DNA of 64,000 nucleotides from Bifidobacterium sp. ESL0704 (lineage in GTDB: Bacteria > Actinomycetota > Actinomycetes > Actinomycetales > Bifidobacteriaceae): the NCBI RefSeq assembly GCF_029392075.1, contig NZ_CP113929.1:1674001-1738000 (forward strand). The letters are read 5' to 3'. The notes beneath the pieces are model-generated. The model was given only the letters and a program-made list of their open reading frames with translations. It was not told the origin of the DNA and ran no database searches. Of the stretch, positions 9,391 through 18,478 are shown piece by piece (the stretch's first letter is position 1; each line of letters opens with the position of its first letter). Position numbers and translations under genes: made by a program.

Positions 9391-9416
9391 CGTCGCGGGC
9401 AATCCCGCCCGCGACG
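9391..9416 (+). promoter_or_regulatory. GC-rich hairpin in the pdxY leader
   Basis: Perfect 10-bp arms CGTCGCGGGC and GCCCGCGACG enclose a six-base loop, 40 bp before the pdxY start codon. No T-tract follows, so it is not a standard terminator. It could be a leader hairpin affecting translation or mRNA stability. The role is inference. Confidence 0.55.
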
Positions 9417-9456
9417 GACGCCGATATTATTCATAGACTTTCTGAAAGGTCATGAA

Positions 9457-10332
9457 ATGCAAGAAGATACGACGCTCTATGAGCGCGACCCCAAATACAT
9501 CCCCCGCGTGGCTGCCGTGCACGATATGTGCGGCTACGGCAAATGTTCGCTGACCGCCGCGATCCCGATTCTTTCGGCGTGCGGCTGCGACGTGTGCCCG
9601 GTGCCGACGGCCCTGTTTTCGGCACACACCAAGTTCCCGGTCTACACCTTCCACGACACCACCGATATTCTTTCCGACTATCTCGACGCCTGGCAGAAGG
9701 TCAACGTCGATCTTGACGGCATCTATTCCGGCTTCCTCGGTTCGGCCGAGCAAGTGGACCTCATCAAGCGCCTGTACCGCGAATATCCGAAGGCGCTGCG
9801 GCTGGTCGACCCCGTGATGGGCGACGGTGGGCAAATGTACCCGACTTATTCCACCGAGATGTGCGATGCCGTCAAGACGCTGGCGGACGGCGCCGACGTG
9901 CTGATGCCGAACCTCACCGAGGCATCCATCCTCACCAAACGCGACTACCCGGGCCAGAACCTCGACGATGATGAGGCGACCGATTGGGTCGGCGCACTGC
10001 TTGATATGGGAGCGAAGAACGTCGTATTGAAGGGCATCGACCGCGGCGACGGCAAGCTGCGCAATTTCGTGGGCAGCGCCAGCACCGGGGCTTCGGCACG
10101 CGTCGAACTCGCCCACGACAAGCTGCCCTACATGATCCACGGCACCGGCGACGCCTTCGCCTCGGCGTTGTGCGGCGCGGTGATGGCCGGCAAGACGCTT
10201 GGCGAGTCGGCTCAGGTGGCCGGCGAATTCGTGCGTCACGCCATGGAGTCCACCCGCAACCAGCCCGATTTCGAGAATCGCGGCGTGAGCTTCGAACTTG
10301 ATCTGGATGAGCTCACCGGGCTCGTCGGCTGA
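9457..10332 (+). CDS. pdxY: Pyridoxamine/pyridoxal kinase
   Basis: This 291-residue member of the ribokinase/PfkB-like pyridoxal kinase family opens with RVAAVHDMCGYGKCSLTAAIP. It contains the conserved VDPVMGDGGQMYPTY segment and ends with the nucleotide and anion-hole motif IHGTGDAFASALCGAVMAGK. It phosphorylates B6 vitamers to the coenzyme form in the cytoplasm, which fits its position beside the PLP-dependent metY. A GAAAGG ribosome site lies seven bases before the ATG. An ATG five bases upstream is out of frame. Confidence 0.92.
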   Translation: MQEDTTLYERDPKYIPRVAAVHDMCGYGKCSLTAAIPILSACGCDVCPVPTALFSAHTKFPVYTFHDTTDILSDYLDAWQKVNVDLDGIYSGFLGSAEQVDLIKRLYREYPKALRLVDPVMGDGGQMYPTYSTEMCDAVKTLADGADVLMPNLTEASILTKRDYPGQNLDDDEATDWVGALLDMGAKNVVLKGIDRGDGKLRNFVGSASTGASARVELAHDKLPYMIHGTGDAFASALCGAVMAGKTLGESAQVAGEFVRHAMESTRNQPDFENRGVSFELDLDELTGLVG

Positions 10333-10816
10333 AGGGTTCATCATCAGTTTTGATTGACGATCGCCGTCCCGCAGTTTCTTTGTTATCGTTGTTTTGAAAT
10401 CCGCGGTACGGCACCGGTCTGGAATCATCGTTCCCCTGCTTATCGGCATCTATATTTGCGCCGTTGAACAAGGGAATTTTTATATTGCTTCTTAGCTCAT
10501 ACCAAGCACAGCAACCATCAACGATGACAGCCAATAAAGCATACGCACAGTTTCTTGGTGTGAATACATTGGTGAATACTTTCGGCTTCCTGCACAAGGT
10601 TTTCCACCACTGACGCGACCAGCGGCAACACTGTCCACCACCGACACCACGACTTACGCACACGCTCCCGAAATCGTCCACAACGTTAGTCACAATCGCA
10701 TTACGTCATCGTGAAGTTACCCACAGAAACGCCGAGAAAAATGAAAAGGCCTATCATTCGACCACCGTGCCCGTTTTTTACACGCTAAAAACGCGAACCA
10801 TGCAACACTGAAATAC
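10333..10816. other. 484-bp intergenic region, no convincing gene
   Basis: This stretch between pdxY and yraN is more AT-rich than its neighbours. A minus-strand reading frame overlaps the end of pdxY but has no recognisable domain and poor codon use. A TTACCCACA near 10717 resembles a DnaA box with one mismatch, but it is single. No hairpin with a T-tract and no clear repeats were seen. Confidence 0.5.
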
Positions 10817-11305
10817 ATGGACACAAATATTTCAGCAACACAACGACCTCAATCCGTCACCTGTTTCGGCGGTGCCGCCGACCTTGACGACATACCGTCA
10901 GAAGGTCTGCTGGCACAGCTCGAAGAGCAACTGGCTATGCCCGACCTTTCGTCCAAGCAACTGGGCGCCATCGGCGAACAGTATGCGGCGGCATGGCTGA
11001 CGCAGCTCGGCTGGCACGTACTGACCAGAAACTGGAGCACCCGCTTCGGCGAGTTGGACATCATCATGATGACCCCGGACCATATCGTGGTGTTCGTCGA
11101 GGTGAAAACCCGACGAACGCAACGTTACGGCACCCCACAGGAGGCCATTACCCCGCACAAACAGGCCAACCTCCACCACGCGGCGGCCCTGTGGCTGGCA
11201 GGGCCCGGCAAGTCGATACGGAGAACCGGCATCCGCTTCGACGCCATGTCGATCCTGCTGCAAGGCAACAGACCGAGAATCCAACACATACCGGGGGCGT
11301 TCTGA
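10817..11305 (+). CDS. yraN: YraN (UPF0102) family predicted endonuclease
   Basis: The 162-residue product has the compact nuclease fold of the UPF0102 family from about residue 50: LGAIGEQYAAAWLTQLGW, then the metal-binding core TRFGELDIIM and VVFVEVKTRR, then a YGTPQEAITPHKQ helix. The first ~45 residues are an extra N-terminal stretch. In actinobacteria this gene classically precedes the Mg-chelatase-like comM and dprA, as here. Its TGA overlaps the next ATG by one base (TGATG), so translation is coupled. The biochemical role of the family remains unsettled, but nuclease chemistry is suggested by the conserved E/D...ExK residues. Confidence 0.92.
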   Translation: MDTNISATQRPQSVTCFGGAADLDDIPSEGLLAQLEEQLAMPDLSSKQLGAIGEQYAAAWLTQLGWHVLTRNWSTRFGELDIIMMTPDHIVVFVEVKTRRTQRYGTPQEAITPHKQANLHHAAALWLAGPGKSIRRTGIRFDAMSILLQGNRPRIQHIPGAF

Positions 11306-12840
11306 TGGCCATCGGGACGGCAATGTCGGTCGGATTGGTGGGGCTGAAAGCCAACGCCATCCAAATGCAGGCCTTCATCTCACCGGGACTGCCGTATTTC
11401 TCAATCATCGGCCTGCCGGATGCCTCGCTGAGCGAAGCACGCGAACGGGTGAAGTCCGCCTGCCAAGCCAGCGGATTCAGTTGGCCCGAGACCCGGGTGA
11501 CGGTCAACCTCTCACCGGCCTCCCTACCCAAACGCGGCTCGTCGCACGACACGGCCATCGCCGTTTCCGTGCTGAGTGCGGCCGGCGTCATTCCCCACGA
11601 TTGCCTGGCGGACACCATAGTGCTCGGCGAACTCAATCTCGACGGTTCGGTGCTCCCGGTCAAAGGTGTTCTGCCAATCGCCCTTTACGCCCGGGACCAC
11701 GGCATCGACCAGATCATCGTGCCGCAGCGCAATGTCGAGGAAGCCGAACTGGTCGAAGGACTCGACGTGACCGGCATTCGCCATCTAGGCGAGCTCATTG
11801 AACTGATGGGGGGCGAGGCGAAATACCGAATCTGCGAAACCAGCATCCCCGCCGGTCAAACAGCCAACGAGGATGAATCGAGCCTCACTCCGCCCGTCGG
11901 CGACATGGCCGAAGTCATAGGGCAGGAACGCACGAAATGGGCACTTGAAGTGGCCGCCGCCGGCGGTCATCATCTGCTGATGACCGGGCCACCCGGCTCA
12001 GGCAAGACCATGCTCGCCTCACGTATGCCGGGCATCATGTGTCCGCTCAACGAGCAGGAACAGCTTGAAGTGGCATCGATACGTTCGTTGTGCGGAACCC
12101 TGCCGAATTATGGCATCAGCGATGTGCCGCCGTTCGAAGCCCCGCATCACACCGCTTCCACGGCGTCGCTGGTCGGCGGCGGATCCGGCATCGCCACCCC
12201 GGGAGCCATCACTCGGGCTCATCGCGGAGTGCTGTTCATGGATGAGGCGCCGGAATTCTCCCCTCGTTCGCTGCAGACCCTGCGCGAGCCTCTGGAAAGC
12301 GGATACGTGGCGCTTTCACGTTCCAAAGGAACGACCTACTACCCCGCCAATTTCCAGCTCATCATGGCCGCCAACCCTTGCCCGTGCGGTTATGGGTATG
12401 GTGACGGCTCGCGCTGCACCTGCAAGGAAAAGGACCGTATCCGCTATTTTTCCAGACTTTCCGGGCCCATCCTCGACCGCATCGACATCCAAGTCGAAGT
12501 GCCTCCGGTGGAACACCTGATGGCACAAAGCTCGCAGCCGCAGACCACCAGCGAACAGATGCGGCACAAGGTCACCGACGCCCGACGCGCCGCACAGGAG
12601 CGCTTCGCCGCCTATCACTGGACCTGCAACGCGCAGGCCTCCGGAACATGGCTGCGTGCGAACACCTCGAAGGCCGCTCTCGTCCTCATCGACCAAGCGT
12701 TGAAAAACGAACGGCTGAGCCTGCGCGGAGCCGACCGAACGCTGAGATTGGCATGGACTCTCGCAGACCTGGGCGGCAAAACGACACCAGGCCGCGAAGA
12801 GATGATGCAGGGTATCGCCCTACGAACGAAGGAGTCATAA
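11305..12840 (+). CDS. comM: YifB/ComM-family Mg-chelatase-like AAA+ ATPase
   Basis: This 511-residue protein starts with the Lon-like ChlI N-domain (GLVGLKANAIQMQAFISPGL and VTVNLSPASLPKRG). An AAA+ module follows with Walker A MTGPPGSGKTMLASRMPG and Walker B GVLFMDEAPEF. The C-terminal Mg-chelatase domain includes the Cys cluster NPCPCGYGYGDGSRCTC. ComM homologues act as helicases promoting branch migration during natural transformation. The start at 11305 overlaps the yraN stop, and the stop overlaps the dprA start (TAATG), so the three genes form one translationally coupled operon. The frame extends further upstream, but the family N-terminus begins at MAIGTAMSVGL. Confidence 0.95.
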   Translation: MAIGTAMSVGLVGLKANAIQMQAFISPGLPYFSIIGLPDASLSEARERVKSACQASGFSWPETRVTVNLSPASLPKRGSSHDTAIAVSVLSAAGVIPHDCLADTIVLGELNLDGSVLPVKGVLPIALYARDHGIDQIIVPQRNVEEAELVEGLDVTGIRHLGELIELMGGEAKYRICETSIPAGQTANEDESSLTPPVGDMAEVIGQERTKWALEVAAAGGHHLLMTGPPGSGKTMLASRMPGIMCPLNEQEQLEVASIRSLCGTLPNYGISDVPPFEAPHHTASTASLVGGGSGIATPGAITRAHRGVLFMDEAPEFSPRSLQTLREPLESGYVALSRSKGTTYYPANFQLIMAANPCPCGYGYGDGSRCTCKEKDRIRYFSRLSGPILDRIDIQVEVPPVEHLMAQSSQPQTTSEQMRHKVTDARRAAQERFAAYHWTCNAQASGTWLRANTSKAALVLIDQALKNERLSLRGADRTLRLAWTLADLGGKTTPGREEMMQGIALRTKES

Positions 12841-14486
12841 TGAACGACACCGCATTGGCATCCTCCACGACTCGGCTACCGTCCATCGATGACGACACCT
12901 TGGCACGGGCCATCCTGACCTTCTGCATCGACAGCGCCGACGCCCTGCTCTTTGCCACCATCAAAGGTGCCGGCGACGCCACCACCGCTTTACGCCTGAT
13001 CGCCGACGAACAAGGAGGCACGGCCAACCGCAACCGGCTCGACGAGGTTTTCGCCGCAGGAACGGCCAAATGGGGCAGAAAAGTCAACGCGCGAGGCATG
13101 GCCTCGTTCCATCACGGACTGGAACGGTGGCGAGAACGGCTGCGCCAACTGCCTTCAGGCGACGAAAAAGAACTCAAAGACTACTTCACGGCGACCGGAT
13201 CGCAATGGATCATCGGACCGGCCAGCCCCTTCTGGCCGACTCAGCTCGATGACCTCTCCATCAGAAAAGACTGGGCCTCACCGTTGTGCCTATGGGGCAT
13301 CGGCGACCCGGCGGCGTTGACGAGCTGCCCGCAACCGTTGGCCGTCGTCGGCTCACGAGGCGCCGACGATTACGGACGATACGTGGCCAAAACCGTGGCC
13401 AAAAAAGCCGCGGAGCAAGGGCATCTCGTGGTTTCCGGAGGGGCGTTCGGCATCGATGCCGCAGCACATTGGGGCGCACTCGACACCATGAGCGGCATCG
13501 GCGAAGAGCAAAGCGGACGGACCGTAGCGGTGTTCGCCGGAGGACTCAACCATATCGGCCCCGAACGCAACCAGCCCTTGTTCGAGCGTATCAAAGCCAA
13601 CGGCGGCGCACTCGTCAGTGAGCTTTGCCCAGACACCATCCCTGAGGCGAGACGGTTCCTTTTGCGCAACCGCATCATCGCGGCCCTGGCCTCCTCCGTC
13701 GTCGTCGCGCAGGCGCGCAGCCGATCGGGAGCATTGAATACGGCCAATTGGGCAGCGGAATTGGGACGCCAGGTCTATGCGGCTCCGGGCAATATCAACA
13801 TCCCCGGCAATACGGGATGCAATTGGCTGATCCGCGATCAGCGGGCCATCATCCTCACCTCGGTCAATGCCATCGAAGACATCTGCCACGAAGGCCACGC
13901 TCCACAAACAACGCCTCTCAGCGACCAGTCATCTTCGCCGAACATTGAAATCACAGACAACCCATCGACATCAACGACGACAAATCCGCCCACCGACCCT
14001 ATGGAGGAAAGCGATGAATACAGCTGCAAACCCCAACGTCCACTCCACCATCGCGATAGCGACACAACACCGCTTATTGCATCAGCCCCCTTGCCAGGCA
14101 CCACCGATATCTCGCAACTTTCTAAGGGAAACGACACAACGGGAAACGCCACGTCGAACGGCACCGTCACGGATTCATCATCGAAGGCGTCCGAACCCAC
14201 CGCCGTGCAACAGGAAGTGCTGACAGCCATACGGCGTTGCAGCAGGCAAGGCGTGGCGGCCACGCACGAGGCCATTCTGGCGACGCTCAATACTCCCCGA
14301 CCTACAGGCAAAAGCCGGTCAACCACACAAAACCGTGCGAACCGGCCCACGACACAGACCCGGCAATGGGATATCGGCAAACTGGAAAGCGCACTCGGGG
14401 AGATGGAACTGTACGGCATCGTCCGGCTTCAATCCGGCACTGTCCGCATTATCTCCGGCAAACGCAACAAGGCCCATAGCTCATGA
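12840..14486 (+). CDS. dprA: DNA-processing protein DprA with extended C-terminus
   Basis: The protein is 548 residues, longer than the usual 300-400. The Rossmann-fold DNA-binding core lies at about residues 160-345 (PLAVVGSRGADDYGRY, VVSGGAFGIDAAAHWGAL, VAVFAGGLNHIGPERN, RRFLLRNRIIAALAS). A Ser/Thr/Asn-rich linker of more than 100 residues follows (around 350-460). The end is a winged-helix-like DprA_WH segment (TAVQQEVLTAIRRCSRQG to YGIVRLQSGTVRI). DprA loads RecA onto incoming single strands during transformation. It is the last gene of the yraN-comM-dprA operon. The enlarged linker fits a pattern of low-complexity insertions in this window. Confidence 0.95.
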   Translation: MNDTALASSTTRLPSIDDDTLARAILTFCIDSADALLFATIKGAGDATTALRLIADEQGGTANRNRLDEVFAAGTAKWGRKVNARGMASFHHGLERWRERLRQLPSGDEKELKDYFTATGSQWIIGPASPFWPTQLDDLSIRKDWASPLCLWGIGDPAALTSCPQPLAVVGSRGADDYGRYVAKTVAKKAAEQGHLVVSGGAFGIDAAAHWGALDTMSGIGEEQSGRTVAVFAGGLNHIGPERNQPLFERIKANGGALVSELCPDTIPEARRFLLRNRIIAALASSVVVAQARSRSGALNTANWAAELGRQVYAAPGNINIPGNTGCNWLIRDQRAIILTSVNAIEDICHEGHAPQTTPLSDQSSSPNIEITDNPSTSTTTNPPTDPMEESDEYSCKPQRPLHHRDSDTTPLIASAPLPGTTDISQLSKGNDTTGNATSNGTVTDSSSKASEPTAVQQEVLTAIRRCSRQGVAATHEAILATLNTPRPTGKSRSTTQNRANRPTTQTRQWDIGKLESALGEMELYGIVRLQSGTVRIISGKRNKAHSS

Positions 14487-14773
14487 CCAATCGTCGTCAG
14501 CATAATCTGATAAACAATCCGCTGCTAATTATCAGTCCAGGGCATCTATTGGAAAACGCAAACAGCTCAAAGCCACGACGAGCCGACCACGATATGGACA
14601 TCACCAAGATAGTTGTTCATCGCCTCAGCCCAGCGGATAGAGCAACCAACTTGAAAGCTACAACCAGCTACGAACCGATCTCGACACGAATAGTGCCGAG
14701 ATGGCTGCCACCTCGCAACAACCACGAAGGAACCAGTATGAAGCCCAAACCCAACAGCATGGGATCGGCCGCT

Positions 14774-15127
14774 TCAGCATTGCCATTGGCAACGCTTGAG
14801 ATCGACCACCCAACCCTCTTCACCGGCGTTTTCATGCTTGGGCGCGGGAGGCAGAAATGACACGCCTTCATCCTCAAGCAACGCCCGCTGGCGGTCGGGG
14901 CCGCCGAACGCAAATCCCGGGGCCAACGAACCGTCACGGAAAACGACGCGGTGGCACGGAATCACGCCAGGCTCAGGGTTGCAATGCAGCGCGTAACCCA
15001 CAAACCTCGCGTTGCGCGGATTGCCCGCGAGCGCCGCCACCTGGCCGTACGTGGCCACCTTGCCTTCGGGAATTTTCCGGACGACATCGTAGACACGTGC
15101 ATTGAATGCTCCACTCATATCCCCCAT
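14774..15127 (-). CDS. MGMT-family DNA repair alkyltransferase (C-terminal domain only)
   Basis: This protein of about 117 residues consists of the helix-turn-helix and active-site domain of O6-alkylguanine alkyltransferases: VRKIPEGKVATYGQVAALAG, RFVGYALHCNPEPGVIPCHRVV, FAFGGPDRQRALLEDEGV. The PCHRV motif is intact, so the alkyl-acceptor Cys is present, unlike in ATL proteins where it is Trp. The separate N-terminal domain of Ada/Ogt proteins is absent. ATGs at 15127 and 15118 are both possible starts; a longer frame to 15163 lacks family similarity. It stands alone, convergent with dprA. Confidence 0.9.
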   Translation of the reverse strand: MGDMSGAFNARVYDVVRKIPEGKVATYGQVAALAGNPRNARFVGYALHCNPEPGVIPCHRVVFRDGSLAPGFAFGGPDRQRALLEDEGVSFLPPAPKHENAGEEGWVVDLKRCQWQC

Positions 15128-15214
15128 GGTACAAACGCCCACCCAACAACGGGAAGAGCTCACCTACCACGTTCCTGCATACGCTCTTGCTGGCCTTGTG
15201 CCATAATCGGGGGT

Positions 15215-17185
15215 ATGAGTCCAGAGCAAGTTGAAGACATATACGACGCGGTGATCATCGGTGCGGGGGCGGCCGGATTGTCTGCGGCACTGGGAATCTT
15301 AAGAACCGAGAAAATCAAGGAGATGAGCGCCGAAGGCCGTCGCCCGAAACTTCTGGTGATCTCGAAACTGCAGGCCCTTCGCTCGCATACCGGTTCAGCT
15401 GAAGGCGGCATCGCGGCCAGCCTCGGCAATGTCGAACACGATGACTGGCATTGGCATTATTACGACACCGTCAAGGGCGGCGATTGGCTGGTCGACCAGG
15501 ACGCGGCAAAGATACTGGCGCAATACGCTCCGCAGACGGTCGTCAATCTTGAACGCAGCGGCGTGGCGTTCTCGCGCACGGCGGACGGGCATATCGCCCA
15601 ACGCAAATTCGGCGGGCACACCAAAAACTACGGCAAGGCGCCCGTGAGGCGCGCGGCGTATGCGGCCGACCGCATCGGCCACCAAATTCTCTACGCCCTG
15701 TGGCAGCAGTGCATCGGCGCAGGAGTGCAGTTCGCGGAGGAATGGTACGTCACCGACCTGGTCTTGAACGACAGACGCGACAGGGCTTGCGGCGTGGTCG
15801 CATTCGACACCCACACCGGCAAGACCCATGCCATCGCCTCCCGTAACATCCTGATGGCGACCGGCGGCGCCGGACGGCTGTTCCACACAACCTCGAACTC
15901 CTGGGATCTGACCGGCGACGGCATGGCGTTGGCGCTCAAGGCCGGGCTGCAACTCGAGGATTGCGAGTTCGTGCAGTTCCACCCCACCGGACTGGCGCAC
16001 ACCGGCATCCTTCTTTCCGAAGCCTCACGAGGCGAGGGAGGCATCCTTCGCAACGCCGACGGCGAGGCATTCATGGCCCGGTATGCCCCGGAACACAAGG
16101 ATTTGGCGGCGCGCGACGTGGTCAGCCGTTCCATCATGGCCGAAGTCGACGCCGGACGCGGCGTGGCCGACCCCAAGGAGCCGAACGGACCCAAGGACTG
16201 TGTGTGGCTCGATATGACCGGCATTGACAAGGCTCATATGCTGGAGGTCCTTCCGCAGGTGATTGAGACCATCCGCGATTACGCAGGCCTTGACCCGAGC
16301 AAGGATTGGGTACCCGTCAAACCCACCGCGCATTACACTATGGGCGGCATCCCCATCACCACCGACGGCGAGGTCTATCGTTGGCAGGACGGCAACCGTC
16401 AGATCGTGCGCGGGCTCTACGCGGCCGGCGAATGCTCCTGCGTCAGCGTGCATGGCGCGAACCGACTGGGCGGCAACAGTCTGCTCGACGCCTGTCTCTT
16501 CGGTACCCGCGCCGGCGAATCCATCGCCCGTTCCATCAGTGGCGAGCAGGGCGACGCTGGGAGCAGCGACAATCAATCCTATGACAACAAAAACCGGGAT
16601 GCCGCACAGGCAGCAGCAGACAAGCGGCAAGCCACGATCAAGACCTTGTTGGCATCGTCCAGCGATGACAATTCTCCTGCAGAAACCGCCGGAAAAGTCG
16701 AAGACGCGGCTGTATGTGCGCGGCAAGCCAGCGACGAAACCCCTTCATCTGCCGCGACCAACAGTCATGATGACGTATCTGGTGCCGGCAGGGACAACCC
16801 CTACCAGCTGCTGGCCGATCTCGGCACGACGATGGAACATGCACTCGCCGTACGATGCGATGCCGACAGTATCGCCAAAGCGCAGCAGACCATCAACGAA
16901 AAGCTGCTTCCCCGGGCCAAAAGCCTGCACACCCATTCGCAGACCACGGCCTTCAACCAGGAACTCACAGCGATATGGGAGGTCCGCAATCTCATCGAAC
17001 TGGCCCAGGCGATGCTCAACGCCTCGGTCGAAAGGCGTGAGTCGCGCGGAGCGTTCGCCCGTACCGATTTTCCGAAACGCGATGACGAGCATTTCCTGAC
17101 GCATTCCATGGCCGCCGCCGACGGAACAGTCAGCTGGCAGCCGGTACATATCGTTGATATGCCGCCGAAATCACGCGCATACTAA
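15215..17185 (+). CDS. sdhA: Succinate dehydrogenase/fumarate reductase flavoprotein subunit
   Basis: The 656-residue product has the FAD-binding start YDAVIIGAGAAGLSAALG, the flavin-linked loop region SHTGSAEGGIAASLGN, the substrate and catalytic segment FVQFHPTGLAHTGILLSEA with RGEGGILRNADGE, and HYTMGGIPITTDG. The NRLGGNSLLDACLFG motif precedes the C-terminal helical domain. Around residues 450-540 is a hydrophilic insertion rich in Ala, Ser, Asp and Asn. The ATG at 15215 is chosen because the FAD motif begins 11 residues later. sdhB follows after 99 bp, but no membrane-anchor gene is nearby. In bifidobacteria with an incomplete TCA cycle the pair probably works as a fumarate reductase or donor-coupled enzyme; this is inference. 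Confidence 0.93.
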   Translation: MSPEQVEDIYDAVIIGAGAAGLSAALGILRTEKIKEMSAEGRRPKLLVISKLQALRSHTGSAEGGIAASLGNVEHDDWHWHYYDTVKGGDWLVDQDAAKILAQYAPQTVVNLERSGVAFSRTADGHIAQRKFGGHTKNYGKAPVRRAAYAADRIGHQILYALWQQCIGAGVQFAEEWYVTDLVLNDRRDRACGVVAFDTHTGKTHAIASRNILMATGGAGRLFHTTSNSWDLTGDGMALALKAGLQLEDCEFVQFHPTGLAHTGILLSEASRGEGGILRNADGEAFMARYAPEHKDLAARDVVSRSIMAEVDAGRGVADPKEPNGPKDCVWLDMTGIDKAHMLEVLPQVIETIRDYAGLDPSKDWVPVKPTAHYTMGGIPITTDGEVYRWQDGNRQIVRGLYAAGECSCVSVHGANRLGGNSLLDACLFGTRAGESIARSISGEQGDAGSSDNQSYDNKNRDAAQAAADKRQATIKTLLASSSDDNSPAETAGKVEDAAVCARQASDETPSSAATNSHDDVSGAGRDNPYQLLADLGTTMEHALAVRCDADSIAKAQQTINEKLLPRAKSLHTHSQTTAFNQELTAIWEVRNLIELAQAMLNASVERRESRGAFARTDFPKRDDEHFLTHSMAAADGTVSWQPVHIVDMPPKSRAY

Positions 17186-17284
17186 TAGAGTCAGAACCAA
17201 TCGACAGCCCCTCAACGAGCAGGCACCATACAGGCCACGGTTCGTGGCAGACTGACAGGGAAGCACATAACGAAGGCAATAGCA

Positions 17285-18364
17285 ATGAGTGAAGATGCAA
17301 TGCATGGCATGAATGTGACCATTCGAATCCAACGATTCACGCCGATGCCAGAACGAGGGCACGCCCGGCGCCACTCCTCCAGTCCTTTCGGCGGCAAAGC
17401 CCGTACAGGCAGTCCATTCGGTTCATCCCCGTCACGCCGTCGCATTCGCGGCAAACATTTCAGCCAGGATTACGACTTCGAGGCACAGCCTGGGCAGACC
17501 GTACTTGATTGCCTGCTCGACATCAAACGCACCATCGATCCGACACTGGCCTTCCGCTATTCGTGCGGCCACGGCATCTGCGGTTCCGATGCGGTATCCA
17601 TCAACGGCACGCCGACATTGCTCTGCACCGCCAAGGTCGAGGACTATGCCAAACCGCAATCCAACCAGCCTGCAACGAACAATACGGCGGTCGACGGGTT
17701 CCGCCCGACCGGAACCACGCAACAAACCGCCAGAGATACCATCGGTCACAACGCTTCCGAGCAGACTCCTGAGCAGACTTCCGACGAGGACGACCAGCCA
17801 CGAGCGAGTCTCAATGCAGGCGATTCACGCAACCCCGACGCTTTGAACAGTTCCACAGAAAACGAGAACGCTGCCCCGAACCCGGCTCTCATCGAAATCG
17901 CCCCGTTGCCCGGATTCCCTGTGCTACGCGATCTCATCGTCGACATCGACCAGATGATGAACCAAATCAGGAAACTCGAACCGTACTTGAAAGCCGACGG
18001 CAAGCTGGCCACCACCACAGACGGCCAGATCGACATGTTCGAATACCTGCAAAAGCCCGAAGAACTCAAGCGTTATGAACTATTGAGCAACTGCATATCC
18101 TGCGGGATATGCGAAGGCAGCTGCCCGGTCTACGCCGGCGGCGAGGCGTTCATCGGCCCCGCGGCACTGATCGCCGACTCCCGATTCATCAACGATTCAC
18201 GAGACAACGCGACCGACCAACGTCTCGATGCCATCGCCACCGCCGACGGCATCACCGCCTGCCAATCCGTGCGTGCCTGCAGCCGTGAATGCCCTCGCGG
18301 CATCGACGTCGGCGAAGAGATGTGGCAACTCACCGAACGTGTCAAAAGCCGGCAGAACCGATAA
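17285..18364 (+). CDS. sdhB: Succinate dehydrogenase/fumarate reductase iron-sulfur subunit with insertion
   Basis: The protein is 359 residues against about 240 in the family. The plant-type 2Fe-2S site reads SCGHGICGSDAVSING with a fourth Cys in TLLCTAK. The C-terminal clusters read NCISCGICEGSCPVYAGG and ACQSVRACSRECPRGID. A low-complexity insertion of about 85 residues (near 125-210, for example QTPEQTSDEDDQPRASL) separates the N- and C-domains. The N-terminus also carries an Arg/Ser-rich extension of about 50 residues. A GAAGG site precedes the ATG. It transfers electrons from the flavoprotein. Without SdhC/D its acceptor is unclear. Confidence 0.92.
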   Translation: MSEDAMHGMNVTIRIQRFTPMPERGHARRHSSSPFGGKARTGSPFGSSPSRRRIRGKHFSQDYDFEAQPGQTVLDCLLDIKRTIDPTLAFRYSCGHGICGSDAVSINGTPTLLCTAKVEDYAKPQSNQPATNNTAVDGFRPTGTTQQTARDTIGHNASEQTPEQTSDEDDQPRASLNAGDSRNPDALNSSTENENAAPNPALIEIAPLPGFPVLRDLIVDIDQMMNQIRKLEPYLKADGKLATTTDGQIDMFEYLQKPEELKRYELLSNCISCGICEGSCPVYAGGEAFIGPAALIADSRFINDSRDNATDQRLDAIATADGITACQSVRACSRECPRGIDVGEEMWQLTERVKSRQNR

Positions 18365-18478
18365 CCCATCCCCTTCCCGTCTCACCGGGATTCCGCTTTG
18401 GCGATTGCTGGCCGTATCATAAAACCGGTAATCGATGACGCTATAGGCGCTTTGGACAGCAGAATTGCAGGACGGAAG

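Noticed and set aside
10313..10693. Minus-strand frame overlapping the end of pdxY
   Set aside because: No recognisable domain, poor codon use and overlap with a solid gene.
10700..10760. DnaA-box-like TTACCCACA near 10717 as a replication origin
   Set aside because: A single site with a mismatch; no box cluster, and no dnaA or dnaN nearby.
14483..14860. Plus-strand frame starting ATGA at the dprA stop
   Set aside because: The overlap with dprA is suggestive, but the frame runs 87 bp antisense into the MGMT-like gene and shows no domain. It remains a weak possibility.
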